Positions 28,408 through 39,645 of a DNA stretch of 64,000 nt are shown piece by piece. This DNA comes from Hahella chejuensis KCTC 2396. GTDB lineage: Bacteria; Pseudomonadota; Gammaproteobacteria; Pseudomonadales; Oleiphilaceae. The stretch lies in assembly GCF_000012985.1 (NCBI RefSeq), contig NC_007645.1, positions 6,306,001-6,370,000 on the forward strand. Reading direction: 5' to 3'. The notes under the pieces are model-generated. The model worked only from the letters and a program-made list of their open reading frames with translations. It did not search any database and was not told the origin of the DNA. Within the stretch, counting starts at the first letter, position 1. Every line of letters starts with the position of its first letter. The translations under genes were made by a program, and so were the position numbers.

Positions 28408-28764
28408 TTATTTACGAATAGGCTTACGAGGACCTTTGCGGGTGCGCGCATTTGTCTTAGTGCGCTGCCCTCGTACCGGCAAGCTATGACGGTGACGTAA
28501 ACCGCGATAGCAGCCAAGATCCTTCAGCCGTTTAATGTTCATTTGCACTTCACGACGCAAATCGCCTTCAACAACCATCTTGGCGATCTCGTTCCTCAGT
28601 ACGTCCAGCTGCTCCTCAGACAGGTCTTTGACCTTGGCCTGGGGGCTAATGCCGGTTCTCTCACAAAGGCCACGTGAAGTGGTGCGCCCGATCCCATAAA
28701 TATAGGTCAGGGACACTTCTGTGTGCTTGTTATCGGGGATATTGACACCCGCTATACGTGCCAT
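28408..28764 (-). CDS. rpsM: 30S ribosomal protein S13
   Basis: This 118-residue protein of the small-subunit head forms bridges to L5 and L31 and contacts P-site tRNA with its basic tail ([18 protein letters not shown]). The helix-two-turn-helix part ([19 protein letters not shown]) is conserved. It is the first gene of the alpha operon. The 104-bp leader between it and rpmJ is where S4 binds in E. coli. Confidence 0.99.
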   Translation of the reverse strand: MARIAGVNIPDNKHTEVSLTYIYGIGRTTSRGLCERTGISPQAKVKDLSEEQLDVLRNEIAKMVVEGDLRREVQMNIKRLKDLGCYRGLRHRHSLPVRGQRTKTNARTRKGPRKPIRK

Positions 28765-28868
28765 CCATCTTACTCCGCATAAATGTTATTGGTAATAATT
28801 ACCAACAAATTAAAAGGCGCAGAATGATAGCGCCTTCGTGTATACAAATCAAGCAACAGAGCTAAATA

Positions 28869-28985
28869 TTAGCCTTGTTTCTGTTTGTGTCTTGGTTCTG
28901 TGCTGCAGATTACCATTACCGCACCATTACGACGGATAATTTTGCACCCACGACACATTTTCTTAACTGATGCTCTAACTTTCAT
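28869..28985 (-). CDS. rpmJ: 50S ribosomal protein L36
   Basis: This short gene encodes 38 residues, starting [14 protein letters not shown] and ending RHKQKQG. Cys11, Cys14, Cys27 and His33 form the zinc ribbon, so this is the zinc-dependent form; a zinc-free paralogue elsewhere in the genome is possible but not seen. It lies between secY and rpsM, its standard place as last gene of the spc operon. L36 binds 23S rRNA near the base of the L7/L12 stalk. Confidence 0.98.
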   Translation of the reverse strand: MKVRASVKKMCRGCKIIRRNGAVMVICSTEPRHKQKQG

Positions 28986-29029
28986 TGCTATTCTCCAGTC
29001 TCACGCCGATTACTTAAAAACTTGCTCGA

Positions 29030-30361
29030 CTATCGGACCAAACCGCTCTTGCCGTAATTTTTCAGGTTAGACTTCTTCATGAGTGAATCATATTGATGCG
29101 ACATGAGATGAGACTGAACCTGAGCCATGAAGTCCATGACTACAACGACAACTATTAATAAGGAAGTTCCACCAAAGTAAAATGGTACATTCCATGAAAC
29201 TACTAAAAACTGAGGCAACAGTGCTACAGCAGCAATATAAAGAGCGCCGAACACGGTCAAACGAGTAAGAACGCCATCAATATATTTTGCAGTATTTTCT
29301 CCCGGGCGAATGCCAGGAACAAATGCACCAGAACGCTTCAGATTATCAGCAACTTCCTTAGGGTTATACATTAATGCCGTATAGAAAAAGCAGAAGAACA
29401 CTACTGCTATTGCAAATAGAATAATGTATAGCGGCTGGCTTGGACCAAGCGCCTGCGAAACAACCTGCAACCACTCCATTCCTTCGCCTTTTCCAAACCA
29501 TTGCCCCAACGAAGCGGGAAACAACAGAATACTAGAAGCGAATATAGGAGGAATTACACCAGCCATGTTCACTTTTAAAGGAAGATGGCTGCTTTGCTGA
29601 GCATATACCTTACGCCCTTGTTGACGACGTGCATAATTAATTGTGATTCGGCGCTGCCCGCGCTCCATAAAGACCACGAAGGCTATAATCGCAACTGCGA
29701 ATACCGCAACTGCAATTAGAGTCAGAACACTCATTTCGCCAAGACGTGCTTGTTCAAATGTTTGTCCAACCGCACCTGGCAGGCCCGCCACAATACCAGC
29801 GAAAATTAGTAACGAAATACCGTTACCGATACCCCGCTCGGTAATTTGCTCACCTACCCACATCAAAAACACTGCGCCACAAACGAAGGTAACGACAGCG
29901 ACAAAGAAGAAGCTCGGTCCGGTTGTAAAGGTTACCCCTTGATTCGCCAGACCGACGGAAATACCAAACGCCTGAATGGTCGCAAGTAGCACTGTACCGT
30001 ATCTAGTGTACTGGCTGATCTTGCGTCTACCCGCTTCCCCCTCTTTCTTCAGTTGCTCCAGCTGCGGACTGACAACAGTCAACAACTGCATAATGATCGA
30101 TGCAGAAATGTAAGGCATGATACCCAGAGCAAAAATACTCATACGTTCCAGGGCTCCCCCTGAAAACATATTAAATAAGCTCAAGATAGTGCCCTGATTC
30201 TGATCAAAGAGCGCCGCGAGTCTATCGGGATTAATTCCTGGTACAGGTATGTGAGCGCCTACTCGATATACGAGTATCGCCAACAGTACAAACCAAAGCC
30301 GAGCACGAAGCTCGGCGAGGCCTTTACCTGCACCTGCGGGTAATGCGTTTAGTTTGGCCAT
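29030..30361 (-). CDS. secY: Preprotein translocase subunit SecY
   Basis: This 443-residue protein has ten predicted membrane helices and forms the protein-conducting channel with SecE (encoded at 55555) and SecG. Conserved points include [17 protein letters not shown] in the first periplasmic segment, [18 protein letters not shown] in helix 2, and [15 protein letters not shown] in the helix 7 region. The start codon directly follows the rplO stop. The short cytoplasmic tail ends in [11 protein letters not shown]. Confidence 0.99.
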   Translation of the reverse strand: MAKLNALPAGAGKGLAELRARLWFVLLAILVYRVGAHIPVPGINPDRLAALFDQNQGTILSLFNMFSGGALERMSIFALGIMPYISASIIMQLLTVVSPQLEQLKKEGEAGRRKISQYTRYGTVLLATIQAFGISVGLANQGVTFTTGPSFFFVAVVTFVCGAVFLMWVGEQITERGIGNGISLLIFAGIVAGLPGAVGQTFEQARLGEMSVLTLIAVAVFAVAIIAFVVFMERGQRRITINYARRQQGRKVYAQQSSHLPLKVNMAGVIPPIFASSILLFPASLGQWFGKGEGMEWLQVVSQALGPSQPLYIILFAIAVVFFCFFYTALMYNPKEVADNLKRSGAFVPGIRPGENTAKYIDGVLTRLTVFGALYIAAVALLPQFLVVSWNVPFYFGGTSLLIVVVVVMDFMAQVQSHLMSHQYDSLMKKSNLKNYGKSGLVR

Positions 30362-30796
30362 TTATTCCTCGACTTTGCCACCTGCGGCTTGGATTGCTTC
30401 TTGCGCGCCTTTGGTCACTTTCAGTCCTTTAACAGTCACCGCACGGGTAATCTCTCCGGACAGAATAACCTTGACCTGCTTAGCCTGCTGATCAACGATG
30501 TTAGCCGCTTTCAACGCCGCCAAATCGATAATATCAGTACCAAGGCTGTCGATTTCACTCAGTCTAACTTCTTCAGAGAAACGGCCAACCCTTGAGGTGA
30601 AGCCGAACTTTGGCAGACGACGCTGCAAAGGCTGTTGACCGCCTTCAAAGCCAGGTCTGATAGTTCCGCCAGAGCGGGAAGTTTGACCTTTGTGACCACG
30701 GCCACCGGTTTTACCCAGCCCGCTACCGATTCCGCGCCCTAATCTTTTAGGAGACTGCTTAGAACCTTCGGCCGGCTTGAGAGTATTCATTTTCAT
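30362..30796 (-). CDS. rplO: 50S ribosomal protein L15
   Basis: This 144-residue protein has a glycine- and arginine-rich N-terminal extension ([20 protein letters not shown]) and a globular C-terminal half. AGGAG lies six bases before the ATG at 30796; a second ATG two codons later is less well placed. L15 is a late-assembly protein that organises central 23S rRNA domains. It lies next to secY in the spc operon. Confidence 0.98.
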   Translation of the reverse strand: MKMNTLKPAEGSKQSPKRLGRGIGSGLGKTGGRGHKGQTSRSGGTIRPGFEGGQQPLQRRLPKFGFTSRVGRFSEEVRLSEIDSLGTDIIDLAALKAANIVDQQAKQVKVILSGEITRAVTVKGLKVTKGAQEAIQAAGGKVEE

Positions 30797-30797
30797 A

Positions 30798-30989
30798 TTA
30801 CTCTCCTTCCACCTTCACCAGATAGTTAACCTTGTTAATCATACCTCTTACGGCAGCAGTATCTTCCACTTCCACAGTATGATTAATTTTTCTCAAACCC
30901 AAGCCGCGAACGCAGTCTTTGTGCTTAGGCAGGATTCCGATCGTACTCTTTACCAGAGTTACCTTAATAGTCTTTGCTGCATTGGCCAT
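30798..30989 (-). CDS. rpmD: 50S ribosomal protein L30
   Basis: This 63-residue protein, [19 protein letters not shown] at the start and [13 protein letters not shown] at the end, is the short bacterial uL30. It packs on the 23S rRNA near the 5S region. It lies between rpsE and rplO with 1 to 3 bp spacings, so it is strongly coupled to its neighbours. Confidence 0.97.
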   Translation of the reverse strand: MANAAKTIKVTLVKSTIGILPKHKDCVRGLGLRKINHTVEVEDTAAVRGMINKVNYLVKVEGE

Positions 30990-30992
30990 GAC

Positions 30993-31496
30993 TTACCCCA
31001 GAATCTCTTCCACAGTCTTACCACGCTTAGCTGCAATCTCCTCAGGAGCTTGCATGGCCTTCAGGCCTTCAAACGTGGCGCGAACAACGTTAACAGGGTT
31101 GGTTGAGCCGTAACACTTAGCCAATACGTTTTGCACTCCAGCTACTTCCAATACAGCGCGCATTGCACCGCCAGCGATAATACCAGTACCTTCAGAAGCA
31201 GGCTGCATAAACACCTTAGCAGAGCCATGACGCGCCTTGACTGGATACTGCAAGGTATTGCCGTTCAAGGTTACCGTGATCATGTTCTTACGGGCGGCGT
31301 CCATAGCTTTCTGAATCGCAACAGGCACTTCACGCGCTTTACCACGACCAAACCCTACTTTACCGTTCCCATCGCCAACTACGGTCAAAGCTGTGAAGCC
31401 GAAAATACGACCACCTTTAACAACCTTAGCCACGCGGTTGACCTGAACAAGCTTCTCCTGGAGCTCTGCTCCTTTTTGTTGCTCGTTATTTGTCAT
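30993..31496 (-). CDS. rpsE: 30S ribosomal protein S5
   Basis: This 167-residue protein has the S5 double-stranded-RNA-binding-like domain ([19 protein letters not shown]) followed by the C-terminal domain with [20 protein letters not shown]. With S4 it shapes decoding accuracy and lines the mRNA entry channel. The basic loop near [20 protein letters not shown] is the position of known spectinomycin-resistance changes; it looks wild type. Confidence 0.98.
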   Translation of the reverse strand: MTNNEQQKGAELQEKLVQVNRVAKVVKGGRIFGFTALTVVGDGNGKVGFGRGKAREVPVAIQKAMDAARKNMITVTLNGNTLQYPVKARHGSAKVFMQPASEGTGIIAGGAMRAVLEVAGVQNVLAKCYGSTNPVNVVRATFEGLKAMQAPEEIAAKRGKTVEEILG

Positions 31497-31508
31497 ATAT
31501 TCAACCTC

Positions 31509-31859
31509 TTAAAACTCGAGTCCGTTTTCCCGCGCAGCATCAGCTAACGCTTTTACACGACCATGGTACTTGAAGCCGGAACGGTCAAAAGCCACTTTGG
31601 TAATGCCTGCAGCCTTAGCTCTTTCCGCGATCATTGCGCCAACTTTACCTGCAGCTTCTACGTTGCCGGTAGCGCCTGCACGCAAATCTTTATCCAGAGT
31701 GGAAGCTGTGGCCAAAACCTTGCTTCCATCCGCGCTGATAATTTGCGCGTAGATATGACGCGGCGTCCGATTGATGCTCAATCTGTCGACACCGAGTTCA
31801 CGAATTTTATAACGGGTTTTCTTAGCCCGACGTAACCGAGAAATCTTTTTGTCACTCAT
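31509..31859 (-). CDS. rplR: 50S ribosomal protein L18
   Basis: This 116-residue protein has a basic N-terminal arm ([18 protein letters not shown]) and the core with [19 protein letters not shown] and [21 protein letters not shown]18 binds 5S rRNA together with L5 and L25 and carries it into the central protuberance. It lies between rplF and rpsE. Confidence 0.98.
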   Translation of the reverse strand: MSDKKISRLRRAKKTRYKIRELGVDRLSINRTPRHIYAQIISADGSKVLATASTLDKDLRAGATGNVEAAGKVGAMIAERAKAAGITKVAFDRSGFKYHGRVKALADAARENGLEF

Positions 31860-31868
31860 AGCCGCGCC

Positions 31869-32402
31869 CTACTTCTTCTTAGCTTCTTTAACTCGAACTT
31901 GCTCGCCGGAGTAGCGAACACCCTTTCCTTTATATGGTTCAGGCGGTCTGATACTACGGATTTCAGCAGCAACCTGCCCAACTTTTTGCTTATCGATACC
32001 ACGAATCACAATTTCAGTTTGGGTGGGAGTCTCAGCCGTAATTCCCTCAGGAATTTCGAATACTACAGGGTGAGAAAAGCCAAGAGTCAGGTTGATCGCC
32101 TTGCCTTGAGCCTGCGCTCTGTAACCTACACCGATCAGTTCCAGCTTGCGCTCAAAACCTTGAGTAACGCCAAGAACCATGTTGTTGATCAGCGCACGAG
32201 TGGTTCCAGCCAGAGCTCTTGCCTGGTTGGAGCCTTCTTTCGGGCCAAACGTCAATGCGCCATCTTCCTGCTTCACCTCAACAGAAGGATGAACAGACAA
32301 AGAAAGAGCGCCTTTACCGCCCTTGATATTAACCAGCCGACCGTCGAACTTAACCTCTACGCCAGCGGGAATCTGTACTGGATTTTTTGCTACCCTAGAC
32401 AT
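31869..32402 (-). CDS. rplF: 50S ribosomal protein L6
   Basis: This 177-residue protein has two homologous alpha/beta domains and begins [18 protein letters not shown]. The conserved [16 protein letters not shown] near the C-terminus is the uL6 signature. It binds near the sarcin-ricin loop and the L7/L12 stalk base. It is separated by 9 bp from both neighbouring genes. Confidence 0.98.
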   Translation of the reverse strand: MSRVAKNPVQIPAGVEVKFDGRLVNIKGGKGALSLSVHPSVEVKQEDGALTFGPKEGSNQARALAGTTRALINNMVLGVTQGFERKLELIGVGYRAQAQGKAINLTLGFSHPVVFEIPEGITAETPTQTEIVIRGIDKQKVGQVAAEIRSIRPPEPYKGKGVRYSGEQVRVKEAKKK

Positions 32403-32411
32403 GATTCACTC

Positions 32412-32804
32412 CTAGAAGACGGTACAAATAACTTCACCACCAACGCCGGCTTTACGAGCTGCTCTATCAGTCATAACGCCTTTGGAAGTGGATACGATCG
32501 CGATACCCAAACCACCGTTTACGGTAGGCAGGTCATTAGCGGCTTTGTACTGGCGCAGACCTGGACGGCTCGCTCGGCTAATATTTTCAATAACCGGAGC
32601 GCCTTGGTAATACTTCAGTGTGATCTCAAGAACAGGCTTTGCTTCTTCACTAGCTTTATAGTCAGTGATAAAGCCTTCTTCTTTTAAGACGTTGGCCACA
32701 GCGACCTTCATCTTTGAGGAGGGCATACGCACAGTTTCTTTTTCCGCCATCTGTGCGTTACGGATACGGGTAAACATATCCGCCAAGGTATCTTGCATAC
32801 TCAT
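32412..32804 (-). CDS. rpsH: 30S ribosomal protein S8
   Basis: This 130-residue protein starts [17 protein letters not shown] and ends with the RNA-binding signature [21 protein letters not shown]8 is a primary binder of the central 16S domain. In E. coli it represses spc-operon translation by binding near rplE; whether the equivalent mRNA site exists here was not tested. Confidence 0.98.
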   Translation of the reverse strand: MSMQDTLADMFTRIRNAQMAEKETVRMPSSKMKVAVANVLKEEGFITDYKASEEAKPVLEITLKYYQGAPVIENISRASRPGLRQYKAANDLPTVNGGLGIAIVSTSKGVMTDRAARKAGVGGEVICTVF

Positions 32805-32879
32805 TTAATAGCTCCAAACATTTTAGTTGTGCAGCGCTTTCGGCCTCACGGCCGAAAGGCGCTTACCAACGGTCGAGCG

Positions 32880-33185
32880 TTACCAGCTTGCCTTTTTCAA
32901 ACCAGGCACATCACCACGCATTGCGGCTTCGCGAAGTTTAATACGGGACAGACGGAACTTTCTCAATACCGCATGCGGACGACCAGTTACTTGGCAGCGA
33001 TTGCGCAGTCTTGAAGGACTAGCGTCTCTCGGAAGCTTCTGCAACTTCATCTGCGCTTCCCAACGCTCTTCATCAGAGACATTCGGATTTGCAATAATGG
33101 CCTTCAACGCAGCGCGCTTCTCAGCGTATTTCGCTACGGTTTTTTCACGCTTGAGCTCACGCTCGCGCATTCCAACTTTTGCCAT
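32880..33185 (-). CDS. rpsN: 30S ribosomal protein S14
   Basis: This 101-residue protein is the long, zinc-free form: no CxxC pairs occur in the part before [18 protein letters not shown]. It sits in the head of the small subunit beside S3 and S10. A 75-bp gap containing a small hairpin (CGGCCTCACGGCCG near 32843-32856) separates it from rpsH. Confidence 0.98.
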   Translation of the reverse strand: MAKVGMRERELKREKTVAKYAEKRAALKAIIANPNVSDEERWEAQMKLQKLPRDASPSRLRNRCQVTGRPHAVLRKFRLSRIKLREAAMRGDVPGLKKASW

Positions 33186-33196
33186 ATCAGTTCACC

Positions 33197-33736
33197 TTAT
33201 TTTCTGAACGGGAAGCTAAACGCGTTAAGTAGCGCTCTGCCTTCGTCGTCAGTGTTTGCAGAGGTCGTAATGGTGATATCCATTCCGCGGACTTTATCGA
33301 TCTTATCGTAATCGATTTCCGGGAAGATAATCTGCTCTTTCACGCCCATAGAGTAGTTTCCACGTCCGTCGAATGACTTCTGGTTCAGACCACGGAAGTC
33401 ACGTACACGAGGGATAGCTACATCAACAAGACGCTCAAAGAATTCCCACATACGATCGCCACGCAAAGTAACTTTGCAACCGATAGGAAAACCTTGACGG
33501 ATTTTAAAGCCCGCTACGGATTTGCGAGCTTTGGTTACTACAACCTTCTGACCGGTAATAGCTTCCAAGTCCGCTGCCGCCGCTTCGATCTGCTTTTTAT
33601 CGCCAAGAGCTTCGCCGACACCCATGTTAAGGGTAATCTTCTCAATACGAGGCACCTGCATAACGCTGCTGTAGGACATTTCCTTCATCAGCGCAGGAAT
33701 AACCTCTTTCTGATATACCTCTTTATACTTTGGCAT
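33197..33736 (-). CDS. rplE: 50S ribosomal protein L5
   Basis: This 179-residue protein, counted from the ATG at 33736 ([12 protein letters not shown]), has the RNA-binding segment [20 protein letters not shown] and the P-site loop [19 protein letters not shown]5 binds 5S rRNA and touches the small-subunit head. A TTG two codons upstream is in frame but is not needed for the family length. Confidence 0.98.
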
Positions 33737-33753
33737 AATCAACCACCTAACCT

Positions 33754-34071
33754 TTAGTTATCGACAAGTTCGTTTGTCGACTTGAAGATGCGCACTTTCT
33801 TACCGTCTTCAAGAATCTTAAAGCCAATACGATCAGGCTTATCGGTGGCTGAATTAAAGATCGCCACGTTTGAAGCTTGAATGGGCGCCTCTTTCTCGAC
33901 GATGCCGCCAGCAGTACCCAACATAGGGTTTGGCTTGGTATGACGCTTAACCATATTGACGCCGCTGACAACCAGCTTGCCGTCTTTCTGGACGCGATTT
34001 ACTTTACCGCGCTTCCCTTTATCTCTACCTGCTATGACGACAACTTCGTCGCCTTTTCTGATCTTGTTCAT
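33754..34071 (-). CDS. rplX: 50S ribosomal protein L24
   Basis: This 105-residue protein has an N-terminal KOW motif ([20 protein letters not shown]). L24 is one of the two proteins that initiate large-subunit assembly and lies beside the exit tunnel. Spacing of 14 bp to rplN and 17 bp to rplE fits one transcript. Confidence 0.98.
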
Positions 34072-34085
34072 ATCTGGTCTGACTC

Positions 34086-34454
34086 CTATAGCACTTCCGG
34101 GGCCAGCGAGATAATTTTCATAAATTTCTCGCCACGCAGTTCCCGAGTCACCGGCCCGAAAATACGAGTACCGATGGGCTGTTCCTGGTTGTTCAAAAGA
34201 ACAGCGGCATTGCCATCAAAACGAATCAAGGAACCATCCTGTCTACGTACGCCCTTACGGGTGCGAACTACGACAGCTTTAAGAACCTGACCTTTCTTTA
34301 CTTTCCCGCGGGGAATAGCTTCTTTAACAGAAACTTTAATCACATCGCCGATACTCGCGTAACGACGGTGTGAACCACCCAGCACTTTAATACACATTAC
34401 TCGACGGGCTCCGCTGTTGTCGGCCACGTCAAGCACGGTTTGCGTCTGAATCAT
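34086..34454 (-). CDS. rplN: 50S ribosomal protein L14
   Basis: This 122-residue protein is the first gene of the spc operon. It starts [20 protein letters not shown] and has the [20 protein letters not shown] block of uL14. It forms an intersubunit bridge with 16S helix 14. It is 30 bp from rpsQ with no terminator between, so S10 and spc genes may be read through. Confidence 0.98.
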   Translation of the reverse strand: MIQTQTVLDVADNSGARRVMCIKVLGGSHRRYASIGDVIKVSVKEAIPRGKVKKGQVLKAVVVRTRKGVRRQDGSLIRFDGNAAVLLNNQEQPIGTRIFGPVTRELRGEKFMKIISLAPEVL

Positions 34455-34484
34455 CGGTTATCTCCACCTAACAGCTTTGCTTGA

Positions 34485-34751
34485 CTAGACTTTTTCGGCC
34501 CGCTCAACAATGTTCACAAGCTTCCATGACTTAGTCTTGGAAAGAGGACGAGACTCTTGAACTTGAACGGTATCGCCAATACGACACTCGTTGTTCTCGT
34601 CATGAGCATGAAGCTTGCTTGAGCGCTTAACATACTTGCCGTACAGGGGATGCTTCACGCGACGCTCAACCAAGACCACAATGGACTTATCCATTTTGTC
34701 ACTAACGACCTTACCGGTCTCAGTGCGCACGCTTTTCTCGTTCGCGGTCAT
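34485..34751 (-). CDS. rpsQ: 30S ribosomal protein S17
   Basis: This 88-residue OB-fold protein binds the 5' domain of 16S rRNA ([19 protein letters not shown], then [15 protein letters not shown]). I chose the ATG at 34751, which has AGGTGA five bases upstream; a GTG at 34760 in frame overlaps the rpmC stop and would add three residues. It is the last gene of the S10 operon. Confidence 0.97.
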   Translation of the reverse strand: MTANEKSVRTETGKVVSDKMDKSIVVLVERRVKHPLYGKYVKRSSKLHAHDENNECRIGDTVQVQESRPLSKTKSWKLVNIVERAEKV

Positions 34752-34752
34752 A

Positions 34753-34944
34753 TCACTCACCTGCCTTCTGATTTAAGACTGTCTTGACACGAGCAATGTC
34801 GCGACGCACTTTACGCAGAAGATGGACTTGATTTAATTGGCCCGTCGCCTTGCGCATCCGCAAGTTGAATTGCTCTTTCAACAAAGAGATCAGTTCATCA
34901 CCGAGCTCTTCCTGAGTTTTGTTTCTCAATTCTGCAGCTTTCAT
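34753..34944 (-). CDS. rpmC: 50S ribosomal protein L29
   Basis: This 63-residue, two-helix protein has the uL29 blocks [20 protein letters not shown] and [20 protein letters not shown]. It lies at the tunnel exit next to L23, a docking area for nascent-chain factors. Its start directly follows the rplP stop. Confidence 0.98.
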   Translation of the reverse strand: MKAAELRNKTQEELGDELISLLKEQFNLRMRKATGQLNQVHLLRKVRRDIARVKTVLNQKAGE

Positions 34945-35358
34945 TTACATCACCGTTCTTGTCACAAAAGTAGTTGCGACAGGAAGTTTAGCCGCTGCAA
35001 GCGTAAACGCCTCGCGGGCCAATTCCTCACTTACCCCCTCCATCTCGTACAGCATGCGGCCTGGCTCAATTTCCGCCACCCAGTATTCAACTGGACCTTT
35101 ACCTTTACCCATACGGACTTCTAGAGGTTTCTTGGTAATCGGCTTATCCGGGAATATACGAATCCAGATCTTACCGCCACGCTTAATACGACGAGTCATA
35201 GTACGACGCGCTGCTTCGATTTGTCGGGCAGTTATGCGTCCACGTCCAGTCGCTTTTAAACCAAATTCACCAAAACTTACTTTGTTTCCGCGTTGCGCCA
35301 AGCCAGTATTGCGGCCTTTGTGGACTTTGCGGAATTTCGTACGCTTAGGTTGCAACAT
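34945..35358 (-). CDS. rplP: 50S ribosomal protein L16
   Basis: This 137-residue protein has [20 protein letters not shown] at the start and the [20 protein letters not shown] and [20 protein letters not shown] blocks. L16 contacts A-site tRNA and the peptidyl-transferase region. The arginine in the [11 protein letters not shown] neighbourhood and surrounding residues look typical. Confidence 0.98.
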
Positions 35359-35369
35359 TTCACTGCCCC

Positions 35370-36053
35370 CTACTTAGAACTTTTCTTTTTAGCTGCTTTC
35401 TTTTCAGCGCGAACCTGTTCGATACCACCCAGGATTTCGCCCTTAAAGATCCATACCTTCACACCAATTACACCGTAAGTGGTATGCGCTTCGTGCGTAG
35501 CATAGTCAATATCCGCACGAAGGGTGTGCAAGGGCACGCGACCTTCACGGTACCATTCGGTACGAGCAATTTCTGCACCGCCCAAACGGCCGCCGACTTG
35601 AATTTTGATACCTTTGGCGCCCTGACGCATCGCGTTCTGAACTGCGCGTTTCATTGCACGACGGAACATAACGCGACGCTCCAGCTGACCGGCAACGCCA
35701 GAAGCAACCAGTTTAGCGTCCAAATCAGGCTTACGAATCTCTTCTATGTTGATGTGTACAGGTACTTTCATCAACTCGCCCACTTCCTGGCGCAATCTAT
35801 CGACGTCCTCACCTTTCTTACCAATCACAATGCCCGGACGAGCAGTATGAATAGTAATCTTAGCGTTTTGAGGTGGACGCTCGATAATGACTTTGCTAAC
35901 AGAAGCCTTTTCAAGCTTCTTCATCAGAAATTCACGAACCTTGATATCAGTCAGCAAATGATCTGAATAGTTCTTTTTGTCTGCGTACCAGACTGAATTG
36001 TGATCTTTAACGATCCCCAGCCGAATACCGACTGGATTAACCTTTTGACCCAT
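35370..36053 (-). CDS. rpsC: 30S ribosomal protein S3
   Basis: This 227-residue protein has an N-terminal KH type II domain ([20 protein letters not shown]) and a C-terminal domain with [20 protein letters not shown]. It forms part of the mRNA entry channel and has helicase-related contacts with S4 and S5. The lysine-rich tail [13 protein letters not shown] is usual in this group. Confidence 0.99.
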
Positions 36054-36063
36054 CTGCTATCTC

Positions 36064-36396
36064 CTACTCTTCGGCTACCTTGACGGTGATATGGCAAGTC
36101 CGCTTGAAAATGCGATCCGCCCGACCTTTCGCTCTAGGCTTAATCCGCTTCATTGTAGGACCTTCGTCTACGCAGATAGTGGCCACCTTCAGCTCATCAA
36201 CATCCAGCCCTTCATTATGCTCAGCATTGGCGATAGCTGACTCCAGCACCTTCTTGATAATGCTAGAAGCCTTCTTGGGACTAAAGGTCAATATATCCAA
36301 CGCTTCTTCAACCCGCTTACCGCGCACCTGATCTGCAACTAAACGAGCTTTCTGAGCAGATAAGCGAGCACCAAATAATTTTGCCGCTACTTCCAT
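36064..36396 (-). CDS. rplV: 50S ribosomal protein L22
   Basis: This 110-residue protein has the globular domain ([20 protein letters not shown]) and the extended beta-hairpin [20 protein letters not shown] that lines the exit tunnel and influences macrolide response. No insertion or deletion is apparent in the hairpin. Confidence 0.98.
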   Translation of the reverse strand: MEVAAKLFGARLSAQKARLVADQVRGKRVEEALDILTFSPKKASSIIKKVLESAIANAEHNEGLDVDELKVATICVDEGPTMKRIKPRAKGRADRIFKRTCHITVKVAEE

Positions 36397-36408
36397 CTCT
36401 ATACCCTC

Positions 36409-36684
36409 TTACCGTTTAGCTTTCTTGTCTGCAGCGTGTCCGCGATAAGTACGTGTGGCTGCAAATTCACCCAGTTTATGGCCGACCATGTCCTCAGTCA
36501 CATAGACAGGAACATGTTGGCGACCGTTATGAACTGCGATAGTCAAGCCAACCATTTCAGGAAAAATGGTGGAACGACGAGACCAAGTTTTAATTGGCTT
36601 CTTGTCTTTAACTTCTACCGCTGTCTCCACTTTCTTGAGAAGGTGAAGATCAATAAATGGACCTTTCTTTAAGGAACGTGGCAC
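36409..36684 (-). CDS. rpsS: 30S ribosomal protein S19
   Basis: This 91-residue protein starts [18 protein letters not shown] and has the uS19 signature block around [20 protein letters not shown]. It lies in the small-subunit head in complex with S13. It is 11 to 12 bp from its neighbours. Confidence 0.98.
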   Translation of the reverse strand: MPRSLKKGPFIDLHLLKKVETAVEVKDKKPIKTWSRRSTIFPEMVGLTIAVHNGRQHVPVYVTEDMVGHKLGEFAATRTYRGHAADKKAKR

Positions 36685-36695
36685 GAGAGACCCCC

Positions 36696-37520
36696 TTACT
36701 TAGCTTTGCGACGACGCACAATCATTTTGTCTGTACGCTTGTTCTTACGAGTTTTGTAACCCTTCGTAGGAACACCCCAAGGAGTAACCGGGTGCTTACC
36801 GAAGTTACGCCCTTCACCACCACCATGTGGGTGGTCTACCGGGTTCATCGCAGTACCACGAACGGTAGGTCTTACTCCACGCCAGCGTTTGGCGCCAGCC
36901 TTTCCGTATACGCGCAGGTTGTTCTCGCTATTGGACACTTCGCCCAAAGTTGCGCGACACTCAACAAGCACTTTACGCATTTCACCAGAACGCAAACGGA
37001 TCGTTGCATAAGCGCCTTCGCGAGCGACAACCTGAGCTGAAGCGCCAGCGCTCCTAGCAATCTGAGCGCCCTTACCTGGCTTCATCTCGATACAATGAAC
37101 AACAGAACCGACAGGAATGTTTCTCAGAGGCAAACAGCTTCCCACGCGGATCGGCGCTTCTTGACCAGAAGCAATTGCGTCACCTACAGACACGCCCTTA
37201 GGAGCAATGATGTAACGACGCTCGCCATCCGCATACTTCAATAATGCAATATGCGCGGTACGATTCGGATCATATTCCAAGCGCTCAACAACAGCAGGAA
37301 TGCCGTCTTTGGTGCGCTTAAAATCAATTACCCGATACAACTGCTTATGACCGCCGCCCTGATGACGCACAGTGATTCGACCAGCGTTGTTCCGCCCGCC
37401 GTTTTTACGTTTTTTCTCAGTCAACGACGCTAAAGGAGCGCCTTTATGTAGCGACGGATTTGTAACGGCCACCACATGTCTACGACCGGGAGATGTTGGT
37501 TTAGTTTTAACAACTGGCAT
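36696..37520 (-). CDS. rplB: 50S ribosomal protein L2
   Basis: This 274-residue protein binds domain IV of 23S rRNA and is needed for subunit joining and peptidyl transfer. It has [19 protein letters not shown] and the C-terminal [20 protein letters not shown] with the conserved histidine loop. I set the start at ATG 37520 ([15 protein letters not shown]) with GGAG seven bases upstream; the frame stays open for eight more codons. Confidence 0.99.
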   Translation of the reverse strand: MPVVKTKPTSPGRRHVVAVTNPSLHKGAPLASLTEKKRKNGGRNNAGRITVRHQGGGHKQLYRVIDFKRTKDGIPAVVERLEYDPNRTAHIALLKYADGERRYIIAPKGVSVGDAIASGQEAPIRVGSCLPLRNIPVGSVVHCIEMKPGKGAQIARSAGASAQVVAREGAYATIRLRSGEMRKVLVECRATLGEVSNSENNLRVYGKAGAKRWRGVRPTVRGTAMNPVDHPHGGGEGRNFGKHPVTPWGVPTKGYKTRKNKRTDKMIVRRRKAK

Positions 37521-37533
37521 TTTCGCTCCCCCC

Positions 37534-37830
37534 TTACTCGACATCTACAAAATCGATAGATTGACCGGAGGCAAGACGAATATATGCCTTACGAATATCG
37601 TTACGCTTACCCATACCACGCGCAGTGCGCTTGGTCTTGCCCTTGATATTCACAACCTGCACCGACTCAACCTTAACATCAAACAAAGCTTCAACCGCTT
37701 TTTTAATCTCGGGCTTTTTGGCATCGGCCGCCACACGGAAGACCACCTGATTGTTGATTTCCGCTAACAATGTGGCCTTTTCCGAAACATGGGGGCCAAG
37801 CAAAACCTTATAGAGCCTTTCTTGGTTCAT
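37534..37830 (-). CDS. rplW: 50S ribosomal protein L23
   Basis: This 98-residue protein has [20 protein letters not shown] at the start and the tunnel loop [20 protein letters not shown]. It is the trigger-factor and SRP docking site at the tunnel exit. Its start overlaps the rplD stop by four bases (37827-37830), so the two are translationally coupled. Confidence 0.98.
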   Translation of the reverse strand: MNQERLYKVLLGPHVSEKATLLAEINNQVVFRVAADAKKPEIKKAVEALFDVKVESVQVVNIKGKTKRTARGMGKRNDIRKAYIRLASGQSIDFVDVE

Positions 37831-38435
37831 CCCAACATCTCCTCAATTTTCTTAAGCGCAGAGACAGTAACCAAAACCTTGTCATGCGCAATCAGGCTGA
37901 CAGGGTTAATAGCAACAGCGTCACACACGTCGACATGCGGAATGTTACGGGAAGCCAAATACAGGTTTTGATCAACCGCATCCGCTACTATTAATACATT
38001 CTCCAGCCCAAGATCTTTCAACTTCGCATTGAACTGCTTGGTCTTTGGAGCTTCAACCGCCATTTCTTCGACAACAACCAAGCGCTCCTGCCTAACAAGC
38101 TCAGACAGAATTGACTGCATTGCTGCGCGATACATCTTTTTGTTCACTTTTTGGGAGTGATCCAACGGCGTAGCTGCGAATGTTTTGCCGCCACCTCTCC
38201 AGATAGGGCTGCGAATAGTGCCCGCACGAGCGCGACCACTACCTTTTTGACGCCATGGTTTCTTTCCACCGCCGCTTACTTGGGAGCGCGTCTTCTGGGC
38301 TTTTGAACCCTGACGACCACCAGCCAAATACGCAGTAACTACTTGGTGAACCAGAGCTTCGTTAAAATCTCTTGCAAAGGCCACGTCAGATACTGAAACA
38401 GTACCCTTACCCGCACCATTAATCGTTAACTCCAT
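37827..38435 (-). CDS. rplD: 50S ribosomal protein L4
   Basis: This 202-residue protein has the long tunnel-lining loop ([20 protein letters not shown], then [15 protein letters not shown]) inside an alpha/beta core. In E. coli, L4 also represses the S10 operon by acting on its leader. The leader upstream of rpsJ here is short (about 45 bases from the predicted start site), so the classical S10 leader fold is probably absent. Confidence 0.98.
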   Translation of the reverse strand: MELTINGAGKGTVSVSDVAFARDFNEALVHQVVTAYLAGGRQGSKAQKTRSQVSGGGKKPWRQKGSGRARAGTIRSPIWRGGGKTFAATPLDHSQKVNKKMYRAAMQSILSELVRQERLVVVEEMAVEAPKTKQFNAKLKDLGLENVLIVADAVDQNLYLASRNIPHVDVCDAVAINPVSLIAHDKVLVTVSALKKIEEMLG

Positions 38436-38447
38436 CTCTCACCCCTC

Positions 38448-39086
38448 TTATGCTTTAACCGCGGGCTTGATAACCACGTCTGCGCCGGTCGCTCCAGGAA
38501 CTGCGCCCTTAATCAGAAGCAAACCTTTCTCTTCGTCGACTCTTACAACTTTCAGAGTCTGCACAGTGACGTTTTTATTACCCATCTGGCCAGCCATTTT
38601 CTTGCCTTTGAACACTCGTCCAGGAGACTGGTTCTGACCAATAGAGCCAGGAGCGCGATGAGAAAGAGAGTTACCGTGAGTGGCATCTTGAGTAGAGAAG
38701 TTCCAGCGTTTGATTACGCCAGCAAAACCTTTACCCTTTGAGCGTCCAGACACATCAACTTTTTGTCCGGCTTCAAAGATAGTGACGGAGACTTCGTCGC
38801 CAACCTTATACTCAGCAGAGTCAGTGGCGTCCAAAGTAAATTCACAGACAACACGCCCAGCCTCAACGCCAGCTTTAGCAAAATGGCCCGCCATAGGCTT
38901 ATTTACACGTGACGCTTTAACTGAACCAGAAGTCACCTGGATTGCCCGATAACCGTCGACCTCAAGACTCTTAACCTGAGCAATGACGTTTTTCTCGACC
39001 TGAATCACAGTGACCGGGACGGCTGCGCCGTCATCTTCAAACAAACGAGTCATGCCAGCCTTACGGCCAACCAAACCAATCGCCAT
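38448..39086 (-). CDS. rplC: 50S ribosomal protein L3
   Basis: This 212-residue protein starts [20 protein letters not shown] and has the extension reaching the peptidyl-transferase centre ([36 protein letters not shown]). The glutamine in the KKMAGQMG block is the residue methylated by PrmB in E. coli. L3 is an assembly initiator. Confidence 0.99.
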
Positions 39087-39178
39087 TTTTCACCTCTTAG
39101 TGCACGGGGCTTTCACCCTCTATGGCCACATACAAAAGTGTTACACCAATGAAGCGACGCAACATGCGTCAATCTTGC

Positions 39179-39490
<312 letters not shown>

Positions 39491-39546
39491 TTATTTACTC
39501 CGAATCCAACGACGGAAGACAGCCATACCCTACAAAAAGGAGCCGC

Positions 39547-39575
39547 ATTTTAAGCAGCTGGCTATTTCCTGTCAA
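39547..39575 (-). promoter_or_regulatory. Sigma-70 promoter of the S10 operon
   Basis: On the minus strand a perfect TTGACA (plus 39570-39575) and TAAAAT (plus 39547-39552) are separated by 17 bases. The start site would be near 39540, roughly 50 bases before the rpsJ ATG. It lies between the tuf terminator and rpsJ, making the S10 operon an independent unit. Confidence 0.85.
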
Positions 39576-39597
39576 GAGCACTTTTTAAACAGCTCAA

Positions 39598-39626
39598 TAA
39601 AAAAGGGGGAGCGAACTCCCCCTTTT
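39598..39626 (-). terminator. Intrinsic terminator after tuf (end of str operon)
   Basis: On the minus strand GGGGGAG, a TTCG tetraloop and CTCCCCC form the core stem, extended by A-T pairs and followed by a T run. The UUCG loop makes it very stable. It starts about 20 bases after the tuf stop codon. Confidence 0.93.
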
Positions 39627-39645
39627 ACCTTATGACTGGCTAGTC